Positions 60,218-64,000 of a stretch of 64,000 nucleotides of DNA are shown piece after piece. The stretch comes from Psoroptes ovis (Eukaryota > Arthropoda > Arachnida > Sarcoptiformes > Psoroptidae): contig PQWQ01000004.1 of the NCBI GenBank assembly GCA_002943765.1, forward strand, positions 3,720,001 to 3,784,000, read 5' to 3'. The notes under the pieces are model-generated. The model saw nothing but the letters and a program-made list of their open reading frames with translations, was not told where the DNA came from and searched no databases. The position numbers and the translations under genes are program-made. The stretch's first letter is position 1. Each line of letters opens with the position of its first letter.

Positions 60218-62051
60218 TGTTTAGTCGAAAAAATAAATAAATAAAGATTGACCAGTATTTATTTATTTTTTCTTGTTCATTTACTAAAAATCACAAAAGC
60301 TACAATAAATATCAAATGATTGTCGAATCATTCATGTGTTTTCAAACATGAACACACACACACATACCAATTCAAACAAACAAATAAACAAAAAATGAAT
60401 AAATAAAGAATATGAAACGGCGCCAATTTTATTTTTATTTTCATTTTCATGATTTTCTCTTCAATCATTTTATTAAATGGTAAATATTTAATATATCAGA
60501 CAAATACCTGTGAAATTTAATGTAGAAATTTTCTGTCCGAATTCATTTTCCAATTTCGTTCATTTCATTACGGTGAAAATTGGATATGAAAAAATATTTC
60601 CAACGAAGAGAAAGTGAAATTTTTCCACTTATGAATACACGAATAAATAAATAAAAATACACGAATCGTCAGCTGAAATTACCGATATCCAAAATGGAAA
60701 AAGAAAGAGTTTGAATTGCATTTCTATGATAATGTTTTTGTTCTTTTTCTCAAACAAATAAGTAAACATGTATGTATGCATTACCATTATGAAATGATTA
60801 CCGTTATTATTATCAAAAGCTATTATCGTTCAGTTGTATCATCATCATCATCATCATTGTAACATGTATTTAATTTTTTTTTTTTTTTTTTTTGCTCACC
60901 AATTTGACCATTTTTGTATTGTTTATTGTTTATTATTATGTATTGTTCATTATTATTACATTATATTACATTGTTATTAATAATATTATCGTATTATTAT
61001 TATGGCTTTATGTCCCAATTTAGCATCACTAATGTTGAATCATAGAAATCAATTTCTTATTGTGTTTTATCTCATTGTTTTACTCGATTTTTATTGAAAT
61101 TGATCAAAGGAAAAAAAGACATTCATATATGTGAAGATGATGTTTGTAAATTAATCAATATTTAAATGTCTTCTGATCAAGCGATTTTGATCGACATGAA
61201 ACTAACACTTTTATGAGAAAAAAAAATCAAAAACAAAAGTTCAAATTAAGCTAAAATGCTCAAAGATTTCAAATAACCATGATTTGACTGATTTGATCAT
61301 TTTTGTAAAATTGATTATGATCAAACATGAAACATGAAAATATGAAAAATATGAAATTTTTTCGAAAACAATGTTGAAAATAAATGTGTGAAACATTTGT
61401 TTTTCAAATTAAAATAAATGAAAAAATTTAAAGATCAATTTTCAGTCATAATTTCTCGGACAATAATTGAATGAATGAATGAAAAGGTAAAGGTTTTCGA
61501 ACAAAAATTTGACAAAGAGCAAGCCGGAAATTTTTTTATTCAACAATATTTGACCATTATCATCATTTGAAATCAAATGGTCATAACAATTGAATGAGAA
61601 AACAGAAAAAAAAGAATACATTTGAATACACACGAGCTTAAAATTTAATTTATTCGATTATTTGAATTTTTGCTTTTTAAAGAGATTGCAATTCACTTAT
61701 TGCCAAAATGTACAAAATGATAAACGATTTATGAACCAAAACGAATAGATGAATAGATTAACAGCTGAAAATTGACAATCAATCAAATTTTGAAAAATGG
61801 AAATTTTGGCCCACAAAATAAATGAACGATTGACAATTTTTTTGTTTTTGTTTTATATATTCAAATCAATGGTTCAATCAATCAATCATTTACTAAATAT
61901 TTTTATTTTTTTTTTTTTTTGAATAAAGATTTATTTATTTGAAGATTATCATTGATCATTGTTTTTGGTATTACTGTGCGTATTTGATTGTCCGTATTGG
62001 TTGTATTTGATTGATCGATGATTAATCAATTTATTTGATCAATTTTATTAT
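60218..62051. other. 1.8-kb non-coding stretch between the GMC and tetraspanin genes
   Basis: Includes the GMC upstream region and the tetraspanin 3' end. It holds CACACA, ATC and poly-T tracts. No coding sequence or RNA gene is recognised. Confidence 0.55.
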
Positions 62052-63509
62052 TCAGAAAAATTGCAAATACATTAAATAACTGAATGAACTTATTGCAACT
62101 ATTTGTAAAAACAATGCTTGAAATAGCAGCACATTCATTGTGTAACGAATTTTTCTCATACGAATCAAGCTATCAACGAATACCGATGGACAATCAGGCT
62201 ATTAAAATGTGAAAAGAGAAATGATTAATTGATCAAAATCATGATTTCAATTTTATATTTCTTTACATACCATTTTCTCAACTTTATCATATGGACACCA
62301 ATTCAAATTGATTCCATCGTTGGGTTGTGAATCTAATTCACAGCAACTAATTGGAAATGCACCATAATTAATGTCCGAAGGTTTAAGTGGTTCCCATTCT
62401 TTGTAACCATCATGTCCACCACAACAATGATAACCGAATTGTATATTATTAATGAATTTTGTCGATTCATTAGTTGCATCGTGCCAATCATATTTTTTCA
62501 TATGTTCCGAAAACAAATCAATTATTTCACCACGTTTATTTATTTTTATATCCTTTAAATTGAATTATTAAAAGGGAAAAAATTGGTAATTTCTTTTTAA
62601 ATCCTTGTAAAAGAAAATGGAAGCACAAATACCATTTGAAAATATGATTTAATCGAAAAATATAATGCCAATGATGTCAAAATAAATGTAACAAAATTGA
62701 ATATAATAAACTATTTTTTTTTTTTTTTTTTTGAAATGAAAAATTTGATTAGAAATTGTTAAATTTTTTTTTAACATTTAAAATTCCAACTTACCAGCAA
62801 AAAACAGCGATAATTTTTACGAAATAATGAATACAAACCAAATGCGATGGTAGTGAATGCAGATAATATTTGTATATCATATAAAAATTCTAAAAAATGT
62901 TCATTAATTCTTATATCAACAATTTCGGTTGCTTCAATTTCTCGTCTTGTAATTTTTGAATTGGTCCATTCAAGAAAAATTACATAAAACTTGATTGAAT
63001 CAGAAATATTTTAAAATAAAACAAAAAAAAAAAAAAAAAAATGAAAGCATTAATGATTGATTCAATGCAAAAAAAAAAAAAATTCTATACAATTAACAAA
63101 CCATAAATATGAACAGATAGAAAAATATACAAAAACGTGATGAACTGGCTGCATTGATTTGTTGTTCATAAATAATATTTGTTATATTATTATTGGTCAT
63201 ATTATCATTATGATGATGATCATTATCAAAATCATCAACAATTGTCATTGATGGACGATAATGTTGATGATGTTGGCCATTTCCATTCATTTCATTATTA
63301 TTGTCATTGCTTGTTGATGATGTAGTATTAGCAACAGCATTGTTTGTTGTCACAGCTTTGTTGTTGTTGTTGTCATTAATATTTTTGGTGATTGATTCAC
63401 TTTCATTTTTATTATTTTTATTTTTAATTATTTCATTTCGTAATTGGTCCAATTGCTGTTGTTGATGAATGAATGATGATGAATTTATTTGTGCTTGTAA
63501 TTCAGCCAT
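62052..63509 (-). CDS. tetraspanin with long N-terminal extension
   Basis: Five exons on the minus strand (63509-63102, 62989-62795, 62710-62633, 62552-62271, 62198-62052) encode about 369 aa. Four membrane helices are visible: FCIFFYLFIFM joined across intron 1 to FYVIFL; IQILSAFTTIAFGLYSLF; FIIFNFVTFILTSLALYF; and the last exon's VLLFQALFLQIVAISSFSYL. The large loop between helices 3 and 4 has the hallmark CCG (HCCGGHDGYKEW), then PISCCELD and two more Cys (NWC, PDC), fitting a tetraspanin; the CCG..G..DW and PxSCC pattern recalls the peripherin/RDS group. All joins are in phase 0. The first ~115 residues are Gln/Asn/His-rich and cytosolic, far longer than usual. The start is uncertain: a frame-compatible ATG lies at 63536. 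The original frame of exon 4 alone looks like a fragment, but splicing restores a full protein. Confidence 0.87.
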
Positions 63510-64000
63510 TTTCGTTGAATTACTAAAATGAATCACTGGTCAATTTTCAATGATGATCAAATAATTCAAGCCTAATAATAATTCAATGTGATGCAAATTT
63601 TTTTGCTCAAATTTTGCTGTCAATTTTCACTAATTTTTGTAACGAAACCAATTATTGTAATTCTTTTGCAATGATTTGGACAAATTATTTATGAAACACA
63701 AAAAAAATCAAAAATTTTCAAAAATCATCATCAATTACAGCTATACAAGCAAATCAAATCAAAACCAAAATGGAAAAAAAATATAGAAATAAAATTCTCA
63801 AGTGTATTTCAATTTAAAACAAAAAAAAAAAACACTGATATATTGCTTATGGTGATATTACTTGATGGTTTGGTGTGTCAATTTTAATTATAATTTATTA
63901 TGATAATTCAATTGGCAATTTCATTTTCGATTCATTCATTCATTTAATTATTGTCATTGTTGAAAAGAATGGGATAGATAGAAAATTTTCAATAGAAAAA
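63510..64000. other. upstream region of the tetraspanin gene, to window end
   Basis: AT-rich with several A runs. It must hold the tetraspanin promoter or leader. I see no TATA box or other clear motif and no coding sequence. Confidence 0.5.

Noticed and set aside
61457..61470. CTCGGACAAT as a seventh MITE end
   Set aside because: No matching opposite arm within 100 bp and no flanking TA at the expected position.
62253..62516. CCG-containing frame taken alone as a truncated tetraspanin pseudogene
   Set aside because: Splicing to flanking exons restores four membrane helices and an in-phase full-length protein.
1..64000. CRISPR arrays, operons, bacterial-type genes or tRNA genes
   Set aside because: No regular direct-repeat arrays and no bacterial gene organisation were seen; introns are present in every host gene, and I could not support any tRNA cloverleaf by eye.

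Overview
The window looks like nuclear DNA of an astigmatid mite, most likely a house dust mite (Dermatophagoides) or a close relative. The genome is AT-rich, most introns are only about 50-80 bp, and coding regions carry many poly-Asn/Gln runs. The strongest clue is a gene at 53.3-54.8 kb whose spliced product (about 463 aa: signal peptide, inactive GH18 chitinase fold, C-terminal peritrophin-type chitin-binding domain) has the length and layout of the group 18 mite allergens. The species assignment is inference. Gene names below come from reading protein motifs; no database search was run.

Layout: 0-2.9 kb, 3' part of an ANKFY1 (ankyrin + FYVE) gene (+). 9.2-10.6 kb, a Rab34/36-like GTPase (+) facing a branched-chain ketoacid dehydrogenase kinase (-, 11.1-13.0 kb). 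19.4-20.4 kb, a CLIC protein (+) facing a complete six-exon plexin (-, 21.1-27.7 kb). 32.9-34.1 kb, a beta/gamma/delta-type sarcoglycan (+). 37.5-43.1 kb, a TBC1D1/TBC1D4 (AS160)-type RabGAP (-, seven exons). 45.0-46.0 kb, the mitochondrial protease ATP23 (-). 46.2-50.8 kb, a 4.6-kb DNA transposon with 358-bp inverted repeats that read as identical and a spliced DDE + SWIM transposase of about 752 aa. 50.8-51.9 kb, an alpha/epsilon-type sarcoglycan (-) whose stop codon lies on the transposon junction. 52.2-52.9 kb, COMMD8 (+). 53.3-54.8 kb, the group 18 chitinase-like gene (+). 55.2-55.8 kb, a protein made only of the N-terminal domain of gamma-butyrobetaine/trimethyllysine dioxygenases (-). 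57.5-60.2 kb, a GMC oxidoreductase (-). 62.1-63.5 kb, a five-exon tetraspanin (-).

Long non-coding stretches (2.9-9.2, 13-19.3, 27.7-32.9, 34.1-37.5 kb) contain simple repeats, six copies of an 80-bp mariner-like palindromic MITE flanked by TA, a perfect 36-bp palindrome, a GC-rich promoter-like island and probable leader exons.

These are mostly unrelated eukaryotic genes rather than an operon. Two functional echoes stand out: two subunits of the sarcoglycan complex lie within 18 kb, and three genes concern Rab/endosome traffic (ANKFY1, the Rab34/36-like GTPase, the TBC1D4-type GAP). The most notable material is the young transposon, its junction with the ectodomain-only sarcoglycan, and the MITE family.
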